DNA of 64,000 nt. Source: Lanius collurio (lineage: Eukaryota > Chordata > Aves > Passeriformes > Laniidae). Location of the stretch: contig JACBWW010000015.1 in NCBI GenBank assembly GCA_020086605.1, positions 10,699,511-10,763,510 of the forward strand, given 5' to 3'. Every line of letters starts with the position of its first letter. The stretch's first letter is position 1. Positions 52,533 to 64,000 of this stretch are shown one piece after another. The notes under the pieces were generated by a model. It was not told the DNA's origin and searched no databases. It saw only the letters and a list, made by a program, of their open reading frames with translations. The translations under genes were made by a program, and so were the position numbers.

Positions 52533-55500
52533 TTAAAGAAAAGCAGAGAACAGATAGATCAGAGGTCTATTGTCTACTCTTTATATTTCACAAGCTTTTC
52601 TGTATTTTCTGCTCTGAAATTCTAAACCCCCGTTTTTTCATATAGTAAATGAAAAGCTCACAGGATATTTTCAGGAAGATCTAAACCTCTATTTCCTTCT
52701 TAGTTGCACAAAGCCTGTGAATATTGACAGGAGAAAACCTTCACAATAAGAAAACACCTCCCTCCCCTCACTTTCCCAGTGGAAAAGGTGTTTAGTTTCC
52801 TGTGCTTATAAACTCCAACATCCTTCTGTGCATGTGTTTTGGGAAAAGCAGAGAATAATACCAGATGCTTCGATGTGACAATTACACAGCAGCACAAATA
52901 TGGTAACAAATCAATAAACATAACACAGGAATTCTGTGTTTACCCCCAGATGTTAAGATTTTGTAAGTTTAATTTAGTTCCACATTACATGGGAGAAAAT
53001 ACATTCAGTTTTTTACCTCTTTTGCATTAAAAGTAAATCATAATCAATTACATAATCTTTATATAAAAATAGCTTAAAAGAGGGTTATTTAGGTTGAAAG
53101 TCTCAAATGTTAAGACACGACAGATTTACATTTCCTTGTACAGTTGTACTTTTGCTTATGTAATGTGACATGATCTTCAACTACAGGATCCCATATATTC
53201 ACCACAGCCTACTATTCACCTGCCTCACTCGGGACAAAAGCTGCATGGAAAATGAAAAAGTGACCCTTTATTGTCTGCCTTTGCAAATGAAACTTTTCTG
53301 GACCTCTAATGATTTTTTTTTTCCAGTTTTCTTTTGCTACTTACTTTTTTGGCTAGCAGCAGAGTATTTACATTATTTTAAGAATTTACATTCAGGATAA
53401 ATTGAACATGTTTGTTTTATTTGCTTTCACTCTGTTGAAAGCCAGCATGACCCTACAAGCCTTTGGGAAAAATTATCTTCACTTCTTTCCTGATGCCTCC
53501 ATAACTATGCCTGAGTTTACACACCTTATTCAATATAAAATAAACAGACCTAAACCACAACCAGTCAGTACTCTGCCAGTTTTCCCAAATATTTCTTCCA
53601 TCTAAATCACATGGTCTTATTGAAATTTGAAAGTCATCTCAAAGAACCATAAGAACTTCTGCCTAAACAGAAATTTCATGTGGTCTGCTTTACCAACTAC
53701 TACACATGGCTTTCCATGGATCTTATATAGATGCAAAAATTTAAATAAAACTTGTCACTATTCACCAGGTAGGAAATCAAAATCCTTAACTAGTCCCCGT
53801 TGTTAAACTATTACAGTATTTCCATGTTGCCAGGCTCTTCCTTAACATCAACAGGATACTTAGCAAGAAAATGTGCCCTTCTTGGGATATTAGATGTGTC
53901 ACCATCTAGGGGTACAGACAATTATTTGAAAATTAACACTCCTCTATCAGGATATTGTCAGCAGTTTTATTCTTTCTTTGCAAAGAGGAAGCTCAGGGAA
54001 ATGATGAGTATTAACTTACAGCTTGCCAGCATGAGTATCATTGCAAACATTTGCTATGAGATACCAAGCTAACACTTCTTTTCCTGTAAACTGTAGTGAA
54101 AAGCTGTCAAATTCTAGTCTGCTCCTGTGCAGAATGAACTTGTGCTGCTGTTACATTGTTCTGACTGATATGGGGATTATAAATTATTCTTAGGCATGTA
54201 CTCTTAGCTTTGTCATTTGCATTTATTTTGGAAGAGTTCTGAACATTTATTATACCCATAACCTAACCTCCCTAAGCATTCATCACCTGATGGGAATAAA
54301 GACTCTATGTAAAAGCAACAGAAGGAGCCTCTCTGTAAACCTACACTTTCAACTATAACATCAAATTGAGTAAGCCATTTATCTTCTCTCATTTCCATAG
54401 CTTGTAGACTTTATGAGATACTCATTTTTAATCTTCTTTCAGTTTACCATTTATATTTCCCCTCACAGGCATTATATCTTTTTGATGCTGGAATTTTTAA
54501 ACGTCATATAACAACTTCCCCCTCTAAATTGTTTTTCAAAATCTAGCCAAGCAAATAAGGCCAAAACTCATCAGATCAGACATGTCTTGTAATGGCACTG
54601 GTTTTTGAGTGCCTCTTAATGCTTGATTTCATGAGGCACATAGTGTCATGACATTGGTAAATAGAATGGAAATTGTGGCAATATGGCACTTAGAGAAATC
54701 AGAGATACCCTTCTGTCACTCACCTTTATTGCACTGGGCCTTTAACCAGAAACCACTGCAGTTAGCTTGGCTAGCTTCACATTACTTGGCTATCTCAAGA
54801 TAACAACGTGGTAATGAATACTTTGTTTGTTATCTTAAGCCCAAGATTTTATCAGGATTCCTGGGTTGCCTGTTTATCACCTGGATGGCTGAGGAAAAAT
54901 TAAGGTATCATTTCCAAAACTGATTTAAAATTCATACCATGGGAAAGAGGCTGCAGGCGTTAAGATACTTGTTTTCCAGAATATTTCTGTCCTTTCTGGT
55001 ACGGCCTTCTAGATCACAATCAGGATAGTCTGCACATGACCTCCTAATTAGACATTCCATCTTAGTGTTGGTAGTTGTAATATTGAATACTGCTTGTTTT
55101 AGACTTAAATTTTCATTTTTGTTGAGCTTCTTTTTTCTTTTCTTGATGTTTTATTTCCCTACACACTGTAGTCAGCCCTGGCTACCTCAACAACCTTTTT
55201 GCACAAGCAGGACATGCCAGCTACTGATCAGTGTTTCACTGTTGGTGTTCAGTGATGGTGTTTGATTGGAAATTAGGGCACCAGCAATAGAAACTGGTTT
55301 CACCCATCTCCTCTATTAGATAGCTTTGAAAAAGTTAAAAAATCTTGTCATTCTACTGCTAAGCATTAAAAAACTTTAGATATAGGGAGCTGCTGACAGA
55401 CCAGAACTGCTACGGAAGCTGCTATTCTTATAACTTGCTTATAAGTGTAGTTTGTACAAAAACCATCCTTTCTCATTTGGTGGCTCTTTATTTAAAGAGG

Positions 55501-57424
55501 TGAATTCTGCAAGCAGAGGACAGATCTCTGTTTTTGAAATCCAACAATTTCCTTTGTGGTCACCTTCAGGGAGGTCACCAAGTGATGCCAGTACTTGGGC
55601 ATCACTCCTGGCTTTTTCGTAGGCCCAGAACAGTCCTGATGAATTAAAAAAAAAAGGAAAGAAGTAAAAATTACAATCACAGGAAAAAAAATATTGCTAA
55701 ACACAGGTGGATTAAAGAAATAAAAATTGTGTCTGCCTATGAATCACACAATAGCCAAAACATTTTACAGCTCTCAGCTGTACGTCTGAAAAGCCTCAAA
55801 ATTCAGAGCTCTTCAGCAGTTGCCTCAAGCATACATAAAGCCTAGAGAAGAATTAACTGAAAATTTTGTATCATTTTAATGAAAAAAATTGGTCTTGGGA
55901 AAAGCATGAGACTTTAGTTTTATTTTTATGCTTCATAGTTTAATAATAAAGCAGGAAAAAGAAATATTTCTTTTTTCTGTTAAGTCCTTTTTATCTAAGC
56001 TATTTGTTCTCAGTGACAGTAAAAGAATGTAAAATATTGAAAATAAATTATTTTAAAGCTCCCATATATAACTCACAAGTAGAAAAATTCAAGAGCAATT
56101 AAGGGTTTTTTTTATTATCATGCAATTCTTTTCCTCTATTTTATTGATGAATCTGAGATCATAACTTTAAAATGCATTTCTTTCTCTAAGGCAAGATTTT
56201 AAAAATTCAGAGGTTTACAAGCTACTGTGAAATACATAGGAAAGATAAATGGATAATGAATATTACAGTGGAATATTATGTTACATCTATTGTAATTACC
56301 TGTGCTACAATATCGGTAAAAATATTACCTGTTTATTAATACATTTTCAAAGGTCATTACTGACTTTCCTGAAGCATGACAAAATATATGTGACTAAGCA
56401 TCAGTATACTTGACAAGAATCTCTCAGTCCATCTGTCTATCTTCTGTCTACTGGAGTACAATATCAAAGCAAAAAATAAGTAAAACTCTTTTCTTCCTTC
56501 TGACTGAGATTTTTCCATTTGAACTCTCTTTTGTATGGAGAAGCATTTTTCAGTCCCTGCTGTCCCTGTCTATCAAAGGAAAAACAGGCAAAAGCTGGCT
56601 GATCAGAAGTCAGTATGACAATCAGAACAGAGTGGCAATCAACTAAAGCCAGAGTAAGATGAACCCCACATTCTGAATCTTCACTTTTCTAACCATAACA
56701 TAGTAGACTTTTACCTAAGGCTTTCTTTCAGATCAAATGAAAATGAGACAATGAAAAATCTTTCATATGCTCTGCCCTTATCTAGGGAGTTTATGCAACT
56801 GCAACAGAAGAAAACATGAGCTTTATAAAACCTAACTTTAAGATTTAAGAAACTTATTTTGATTTCCTATTCCCACATTGCAACTGTTCACAAAAAAAAA
56901 AATAGCAGAATACTTCCACACAATGGTCATACCTTTAGTTAGATTAGACTAATATTCTTTCAATGTTTTTGATGTGTGTACCTTGATCTACATCCGACTG
57001 AAATCTGGCCTTTTTGTTTTTACACCTTTGTTTTAAGTAGTTGTACTAGTAATAAATTTTCTGAGTTAAATCAGATAGAAAGTAATATTTTTTTTCCATT
57101 TCAAACTCCCATTTTACATTTGTTTTTCCACAATCTTGCTACACAATATAACTTGAATACAAGTGCAACATATGCAGTTATAATTCAACAGAAGAAATGA
57201 GAAAAAGGAGGGATTATTTATTGAAGAGATGAGATCCTTATATATAGGCTAAGAAGTACAAATATTCTTAATCTGGTTTTGTGACAGGATGTAACATTGC
57301 TTGAACCATAAAAATTATGCATGTGGCTTTAGTTTGACTGGTTTTGATTTAAGGATATGAGGAAGATGGGAAAGGAAATCAGTTATGGGCACTGTGCTTA
57401 TTGATTTTTGCTCTGCAGGTATAT

Positions 57425-57440
57425 AGGTCAATGAAGGTCA
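57425..57440 (+). promoter_or_regulatory. perfect DR4 nuclear-receptor half-site pair
   Basis: AGGTCA (57425-57430), ATGA (57431-57434) and AGGTCA (57435-57440) form two consensus half-sites as a direct repeat spaced by four. This arrangement is the classical site for thyroid-hormone receptor/RXR and LXR/RXR heterodimers. No promoter or gene is nearby in the window, so it would act as a distal element if it acts at all. A motif match does not show binding. Confidence 0.4.
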
Positions 57441-60400
57441 ATGGCCTTCAAATAGTCAGGTGAGATGACTTATAAAATTCAGATAAATCAAACAGAAAAT
57501 TAAAATATAGTATTCAAAACTTGGGAGTGACCTAGGGTAAATATTTAAATGGGATCAAACATAGACCTCTACAATCTAGATGTTTATATGTTGCTTCTCA
57601 TCTGTTTCGCTTCATAACTAGTGGAGACAGATTTAGAATATAATTCATCCTAACAAGGATGTTCAAAATGTCAGATGAATTACAACCTGCAACTGCTTAA
57701 ATCTCTTTATGGACTGTAAAAAGTAGCTTATGTTGATTATTTCAGATCTACACAAACTAATCTAAAATTAGGTGAGATTAGATACCACAATTAATCTGTT
57801 ATTATTACCTCAGCTAGCTGTTAAAAGCTAGCAAGGACACTGCATGAGGCCTGCCAAACACATATTTGCAGCGTCGTCTCTCCCACAGTGGGAAAGCCAT
57901 GGAAAGAAGCAGTCCACTTCTCTAAAGTACACACCATCTGGATAAATGCAGAGTTTGAACCCAAACTGGTGGCTTTGCAACTCACCTTCCACCAGTGAGA
58001 TCATGAAATTTAGGCACGTAAATTCAAGCTTTCTTGAACTTTCTACCCTTTCAGATTAGTAGACAAGTTATAGGGGGATTTCTGGTAGGAATCAAACAGA
58101 AAAATTGAAATAAAAATCTCTCTAGGCATGAGAGAAACATATACTGCAGCAGTAATTAGTCAGCAAAGACAGATGATGTTCTGTGTTTAAGATGAGGAAG
58201 TCATTCCCAAAAAAGAATTTATATAGAAGGATATTATGTATTCAGCTACAATTAATACTTCTAACATGTCTTGGAAACTCATTTTCCATAGAAATCAGTT
58301 CTTCAGATAGTTATTCAGACAGTTTGCAGTATGCTTTGCAAATTAACTAGAAGCCTCTGAGAGTACATTGATGGACATGTGTAAGTCACACAGCTATTTA
58401 ATTATTTTTAAGAATAAAAAAAATCATTGCAGACTTATTTTTTCCTTATTTTACCCAGGTGCTACTGCCATGATTTCATCTAAACAGAGAGCTCTTCGTT
58501 TCTGAAATATGAGAGATTGTGTACCTAAACTCTTTGACTTTATTCAGCTGTGCCACACTTATGCACAGCTTTTTTGTTGTACCCTTAAGACAAATCACTG
58601 GGGGATCAGTTACTCAAAACTCTCTGCCCAGAGTGCACATCTATAATCACATCTAGTTGCAGAAAAAATAAAACAATCAAACAGAAAAGATAGAAGTCTT
58701 AATTTGAGCTTAATCCTGTGCTCGGAGGTATCCAAGACAACCATAGAGGTCTTGCCATCTCTCAGGAGTGACAGGGAACATGTGCCCTCCTGGGTCATCA
58801 GTTAGAGGCTGGGTCAGACACCCAAAACCATCTAAAACACTTGAAGGCACCTCCACCAAGTCATCCCACTAAACAGGAACAGTTTATGTTGAGGAAGAAC
58901 TGTCTCCTGGATGAATTTTAAGAAAAAAAGAATTAATTTGTTTGAAGTCTGTGGAAAATTTCAAAAGAGTGATGGTCTATAAAGGTTAACAGAGACAACA
59001 GAAGGAGGTACCCTCTGGGAGTGCTCTGTGGTGAAGTTTAGAAAGGTTAACACTCTAAAAGGTGCAGCTTGAAATATAACTCAAAGAAGAAACCTTGATG
59101 AATTTTTTGTTAGAAGAGAAAGAAAAAAAATCATCTGAAGAAAGAAGAAAGGAAATCCTCTAGTTTGTTCTTATTTCAAGCATTTTTTTTTCATATCTCA
59201 ATGCCCTTTATAAGTAGTCTTAACTGTTTGCCTATTTTCAATATTCTGGGCAAAAACTATAAAAAATTATCTGGGTTGAAGGAACTGGAATTTTAAGATA
59301 AATGAATAACAAGGCTGTATTGTGATGAGTATACGAACCAAAACACTGCTGCCTCCAGGCTGACAGTGAACTGGAAATGCAGGACACACAGAAAAATCTT
59401 TATATGTTGAAAAGTAATCAGAAGGATACTCCAGCATACAGTAAAATATCAACTGAGAAATTATGTCCACTCTGGTACCTCACCACCTCCACCACCTGTC
59501 TTAAGATGTGAAGGGATAAGGCATTATTCAGATAAATCATCAGCTGATAATTTAAGCAGTACAATACAGTATTTTACCAATATAAGAATGAAATCTCAAT
59601 TGAAATAAAAATTGGTTTTAAATAGATTGATATTTTGACATTTTTCATTGTTTTTGTTTTCCCTTCAGGTGCCTTCAGTAGCAGCGTATTTGTCGGTACC
59701 ATACAGATACTGTATTTAGTTCCTTCATTTCTGTATCAGATCCATAACACTCCCTCAGATTTCTAAACTTCCACAAATAAACTCTTTTTTAATAGTAAAT
59801 TGTTGCACATATATTCCATATGTAGAATTATTATCTAAAGTGCATTATTTCCTCAACAGCTAAGTCAGTGGTTTGATTTCTTGCCACAGTCAAATTTCAG
59901 CATGGGAGAGTGTAACACCATCTTGGTTAACAACCCGCCGAAATTAAATGTAAATTAAAACAATGCTTGCTCATTTACTGTAGTTTTTAACTATCAAAGA
60001 TTTCTTGGGGCACAGCTTCCCTAAAAATACCATCTGAAGAGCTTAATAGGAAGCCAAAAAAGGAAGTGAGGTTTGCACTAAAACTGACTTTTAAATTAGT
60101 TCAGCAGGAAACAGCACAGATCTGAGAGACTATCGTGACACAAAACAAAAGAAAATTAACAAGAGAAGGATTCTTACTTGGCTGATGTCATATTATGCTC
60201 ATTACAGATGGGTCAATATTTCCTCTGCCTTGTGTTGAAGCTTTCTTTGGAATTGAGGTTGGTGTTCAGATTTGGATTTCTTATCAGGGACCCCGTGCAT
60301 TCAGCACTAGTTTTAATACTTTATATCTTGTCAGTAAGGAAATGCTCTTGAAATTAATTTCATATTGGTAAAGACTGTTTAATTTTTTTTCATTTGTTTT

Positions 60401-61540
60401 GATATTAACCTTTTTAATTATATAATTAGAAAATAATTATTTTACTGTAATCTTTACCAGATCTAAATTGAAGAATAAACTTGCATATACTAAACATAAT
60501 GACACTGCATCAGCATATATTCTGTAACTCGGATCTTTGGACTTCCTTATGGTCCAAGAAGATCTGGTTCATAACATCTTGTTGAGCAGCAAATATTTAC
60601 ATTCCCTTGATACATTTGTAAAAGAAACATCTGTTGCTGAAAAATATTTTTTGGAGAACGACTTCCTAATAGGAGCAGAACATGATAGAAGTATTTTTTC
60701 TTTTATGAAGAGGATGACTAAACATGGAAAAGAAGAAAACAAGAACAAATCAAAGTATAAAAAATACCCCAAATAAACATTGAAATCTTTCCCTGTGCTT
60801 TTCAACAAATACTAAGTACATATTTGGGTTAAAAAGTTTGATATATGTTAACTTATCAAGAAAACTTGGTTACTAAAAAATCCCCAAGACTAGCATAAAA
60901 GTGACTCAGAAGATTAAATAGAATAATTCTTCAGAGAATCACATACAGATTTAACTATTTTAAAATAATAATAATTTGGATTCCAGGATCATCAATTATT
61001 CAAATATAAGATTTTTTTCTAAATAGATATGATAGATTTCTAATTTGTTTGAAACCTCACAAGTAATCATGTACACTTCAATGGCATCAGCAGCGCTATT
61101 AGCCCAAATATTTAACAGAATTTGTTTCTTTGTATAAGGGTAGTAAATAAATATGTTAAATATTAGTCAAAGAAGCTTCCTGCATTTTGAAAGGATATAT
61201 ATTATGGGTGAATTACTAATTACAGACACTGGTGATTATAAATTTCATTAGATATTTGTGATTTATGCAGAAGATTAGATGCCATTAACAGAAACAATAA
61301 ATTAAAAGTCAGCAGAGCTCAGTAATATCTTTACTCAATGTGCTGGTAGCATGAGGTTCTTGTTAGCTGCAAATGCTTCTAAGAGACTTTCACCTGAAGA
61401 AGTTCTGTTATTTCCTGTACCAAGGTCATCTGAATGCCTGGCTCTTATAGTTTTTCTGGCAAGCTTTACACAATGACATGTTGCTCAATGTCACATGCAA
61501 AGTGCTAAACTAGATCTTAGGGAACTCTATACTAGAATAA

Positions 61541-62060
61541 CAAAATCATGGAATCATTAAAGTTGGAAAAGACATCTAACATCATCAAGTCCAACCATTA
61601 GCCCAGCACTTCCAGGTGTATCACTAAGCCATGTCTCTAAGCACAACATCTACACCTTTTTTGAAAGCTGCCAGAGTCTGTGACTCCATCACTTCCCTGT
61701 CCAGCCTGTTCCAATGCTTGGCAACCCTTTCAGTGAAGAAATTTTTCCTAATATCCAATCTAAACTTGCCTAAGTGCAACTGGAGACCCTTTCTTCTTAT
61801 TCTGTCATCTGTTACGAGGGCAAAGAGGCCAACAACCACCTTGCAACAACTTCCTTTCAAGTAGTTGTAGAGAGCAATAAGGTCTCCTGAGCACCCTTTT
61901 CTCCAGGCTAAACACCCCCAGCTCCCGCAGCCATTCCTCTCCAGACTTGTGTTCCAGACCCTTCACCAGCTCCCTTGCCCTTCTCTGGGAACACTCCAGC
62001 AACTCAGTGTCACCCAGAACTAAACACAGGGTTCAGGGTGCAGCCTCACCAGTGCTGAGT
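61541..62060 (-). mobile_element. CR1 LINE, best-preserved copy here
   Basis: A minus-oriented CR1 3' end. It starts near CAAAATCATGGAATCATTAA, followed by the GTTGGAAAAGACATCTAACA and ATCATCAAGTCCAACCATTA tail. It continues through the ORF2 C-terminus and a GC-richer part with TGGGAACACTCCAGCAACTC (61987-62006) and AGGGTGCAGCCTCACCAGTG (62035-62054). Similarity stops after GCTGAGT near 62060, the 5' truncation point. It has more intact reading frame and fewer visible lesions than the other three copies, so it is probably the youngest CR1 in the window. Its tail differs from the copy at 14621, showing a different subfamily. Confidence 0.93.
61624..61860 (-). pseudogene. CR1 ORF2 C-terminal remnant
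   Basis: A 78-codon open frame on the minus strand. The segment [17 protein letters not shown] (about residues 37-53) is the hallmark C-terminal part of CR1 ORF2, and the frame ends in VLRDMA then a stop, as CR1 proteins usually end a few residues on. The Met at residue 1 is internal to the original protein; the endonuclease and reverse transcriptase domains are absent through 5' truncation. No function is expected. Confidence 0.9.
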
Positions 62061-64000
62061 CCATGATGAAGAAGAGAGAGGTGCAACATGGAACAAGAAG
62101 CTTAAAAATGAAAGGATAAAAAAAAAAAAAAGAAAAAGAAAGAAGAAGATGTTACACTGACATGCAAGAATCCACAGCAATCCAGAATTCCTGAATACTG
62201 CCCACGAGTTTTATTCTTTTTCTCATTTTCCACTACTATGAAAAACGACAGAGGACAGCTCTCCAGGGAAATGTTCTCCCTGTAAATGTAGTTTGTTCAC
62301 ATCTTCCAAATACTGTTACAGTACTGAAAAGGGATAACGGCATAAAAATAATTTGTGCTTTCCTTAAATGTACTCAAGTGCCAAAGAACTGCATTTTGAA
62401 ACCAGTGTGATATGAATGTGTTACAGCTATCACAATTACTGCTAATTGCCAGTTATGGATCTTTTCCCAGCTTTATAGTTTGAACTTCTGCCTGCTGCTA
62501 CACTAGTGTACAAATCTGAAACAAATCAACAGAGCAGCTATTTCCTCATATCTGTTGCATGAGAAAATAGACTGGCTGTATCTGTAAGGCAGTGAAATAC
62601 ACCAGGAGGGCTCCCTGGCTAATGAACCAATTCAGCCAACGTCTGGCATGAGACAGGGCACAAACTGCTGAAAGAGGCTCACATCATCTCCTGGCAAGCC
62701 AGGGTACAGTCTGTTGCACAGCTATCTATCACAGTGTCAAAGATATCAAATCAGCTCTGCTGGGAAGGGATTTCTGCCACCCTGACATTTTTCTACCATC
62801 TAGTGCCACTCAACTATTAGATAGTTAGATTAGCTTTAACTTTTGGTCCCCCACATATCTTTGATGGCTTTTCTCCTTTGCAACCTTTCTCCTTCCTCAT
62901 ATTTCAGACCTAAATAATGGGAAATGGGTTGCATTTGTTAACTAATCACTCCAGTCACTCCAATCTATTAATGGAAAATTAACTGCCAATACGCAATAAT
63001 CTTTGAAATTCATCATCTAAGCTGAAACATTCTTGCACATTTTTGTTGCTTTCTTGCAAGTTGCTGAAATAACTGAGGAGAAAAACTGAGATAACCTTTC
63101 CAGGTAATAAATCTAGTCTGTTCTGATGCTGACATATTTCATATCTTCTTGATATTACAAGAAATTGGAAATAATTTTGTTTAAGAAAACTAATGAAATA
63201 CCTAAAAAACTTCCATCTTAGTAACTCTAAAGATATCTGTCATAACAATATTACAGCTTAACTTCCAGCTTTGTAAATGCTAGACAATTTGAGCAGACTG
63301 AATTTCCATCAATGCATAGAAACCTATAACAGTAATGGATAAAGGTCATGTCTGATGTAGATAAACTTTACAGGAATTTGAATGACACTTTCTTGTTACA
63401 ATGATATACAAGCCATATACCAGTGAAGAGCAACCTATATGTGAGAGGGAGTGGAGCAGTCTGAAGACAATGAAGCTGATGATGCAAAAGGTGATATGCC
63501 TAAAGATGAGAGGATACCTACTGGAAATCCCTTTTCACATGTCTACAACTGAAGACTTGTGTGGACCATTTCTTCATCATTTTTATTTTGCTTGAGAGCT
63601 CCTTTGCCCCAGCCTCTTTCTTATACTTTTTTTTTAAGTATAGATGCAAGTGCCAGTTACTTCCCCACTGACAAAGCCGGTTTTTCTTCATGTTTCCCAT
63701 GCAAAATATGACTTTAGTAATGTTTCTTTTATTAGATGTTGGGAAAGCTTGGGTTTTTGCTCAAACCCATTCAGAAGTTTCTCAGGAAAAAAAAAAAATA
63801 AAAAGTTTTGCACTTGGCTAATAGGTATTTGTTCTCAAATTCATCAATAATTTAGACCTCTTACTGCACAATCCTATCAGACCAGTAAGTCACCTAAATA
63901 TACTCATTGCTTCTGTACTAGATAATGAAGTTTTCTACATCCCTGAATGTAGCTCCACACAATCAAAACATTCTGGATGACATGTAGGTTTTTAATCTAC
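62061..64000. other. unique DNA, no gene
   Basis: No gene or further transposon was recognised. A purine-only tract (62117-62149) with 14 A followed by GAAAAAGAAAGAAGAAG lies just beyond the CR1. A moderately GC-richer part is at 62580-62800. An A12 run sits at 63787-63798. The short frames near the right edge (up to 68 codons) are not protein-like. Confidence 0.6.
62117..62149 (+). repeat. A14 plus GAA-rich purine tract
   Basis: A run of A is followed by GAAAAAGAAAGAAGAAG, all purine on the plus strand. It lies about 55 bases outside the 5' end of the CR1 copy and is not part of that element. Confidence 0.75.

Larger units (their letters stand above)
45493..61540. other. 16-kb AT-rich unique DNA, no gene or recognisable transposon
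   Basis: The longest stretch in the window free of any repeat I can identify. It contains a very AT-rich segment (45765-45910), TA and CA simple sequence (47718-47863), a 16-bp tandem duplication (48855-48886), an A15 run (52518-52532), a short palindrome (48543-48560) and a DR4 motif (57425-57440). Open frames are at most about 100 codons (46725-47030, plus). The frame ending at 60776 (about 83 codons, plus) ends in a Lys-rich tail typical of A-rich non-coding DNA. It may be a gene desert or part of a giant intron. Confidence 0.65.

Noticed and set aside
57813..57832. Facing GCTAGC hexamers eight bases apart
   Set aside because: GCTAGC is itself a palindrome, so apparent inverted symmetry needs only a repeated hexamer. 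Not distinguishable from chance.
60528..60776. Plus-strand frame of about 83 codons with a fairly protein-like start
   Set aside because: Many frames of this length are expected by chance in 64 kb of this composition. It ends in a Lys-rich run from A-rich DNA, and no splice sites or family match were seen.
1..64000. CRISPR arrays, operons, phage or plasmid genes, tRNA, 5S, U6 or other small RNA genes
   Set aside because: No regularly spaced repeats, ribosome binding sites, cloverleaf box sequences or known small-RNA sequences were seen. Sequence composition and the CR1 and LTR content are vertebrate.

Overview
This window looks like non-coding nuclear DNA from a bird. It is AT-rich throughout. 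I found no protein-coding gene, no exon I can defend, and no tRNA, rRNA, CRISPR array, operon, phage or bacterial feature. The bird assignment rests on interspersed repeats. Four pieces end in the CR1 LINE 3' signature (CATAGAAT-type octamers next to the conserved 3' tail on the opposite strand). Two solo LTRs begin with the TGGTTTAACCCCAG terminus that is common in avian genomes. A third LTR-like block has an avian ERV-type R/U5 end. CR1 also occurs in other reptiles, so 'bird' is strongly suggested, not proven. Order and species cannot be resolved by eye.

Layout. 1-14620: unique AT-rich DNA with homopolymer runs and one slightly GC-richer, coding-like patch at 12551-13080. 14621-15212: 5'-truncated CR1 (minus) that still encodes the ORF2 C-terminus. 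15213-21350: unique, with TG-rich runs and a GC-richer patch near 19700-20220. 21351-21752: second CR1 (minus). 21753-32507: unique AT-rich. 32508-32660: short CR1 tail (minus). 33640-34193: solo LTR A (minus) with a 7-bp flanking duplication. 35583-35646: TA/CA microsatellite. 40723-41322: GC-richer LTR-like block B (plus). 44973-45492: solo LTR C (minus), same family as A. 45493-61540: about 16 kb with no transposon I can recognise, holding a perfect AGGTCA DR4 motif at 57425-57440. 61541-62060: fourth CR1 (minus) with the longest surviving ORF2 tail. 62061-64000: unique.

Nothing here works together as a pathway. The window is best read as a gene desert or the interior of a very large intron, colonised by a few old retroelements. 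The open frames (longest 161 codons, inside an LTR; next 143 codons, in AT-rich DNA) are about what chance gives in 64 kb of such sequence. I found no convincing new biological system. The leads most worth checking are the DR4 site, the possible polyadenylated retrocopy ending at 43957, the two GC-richer patches, and the LTR sequences as possible regulatory DNA. All work was by eye: no alignment, repeat library or composition calculation was run.
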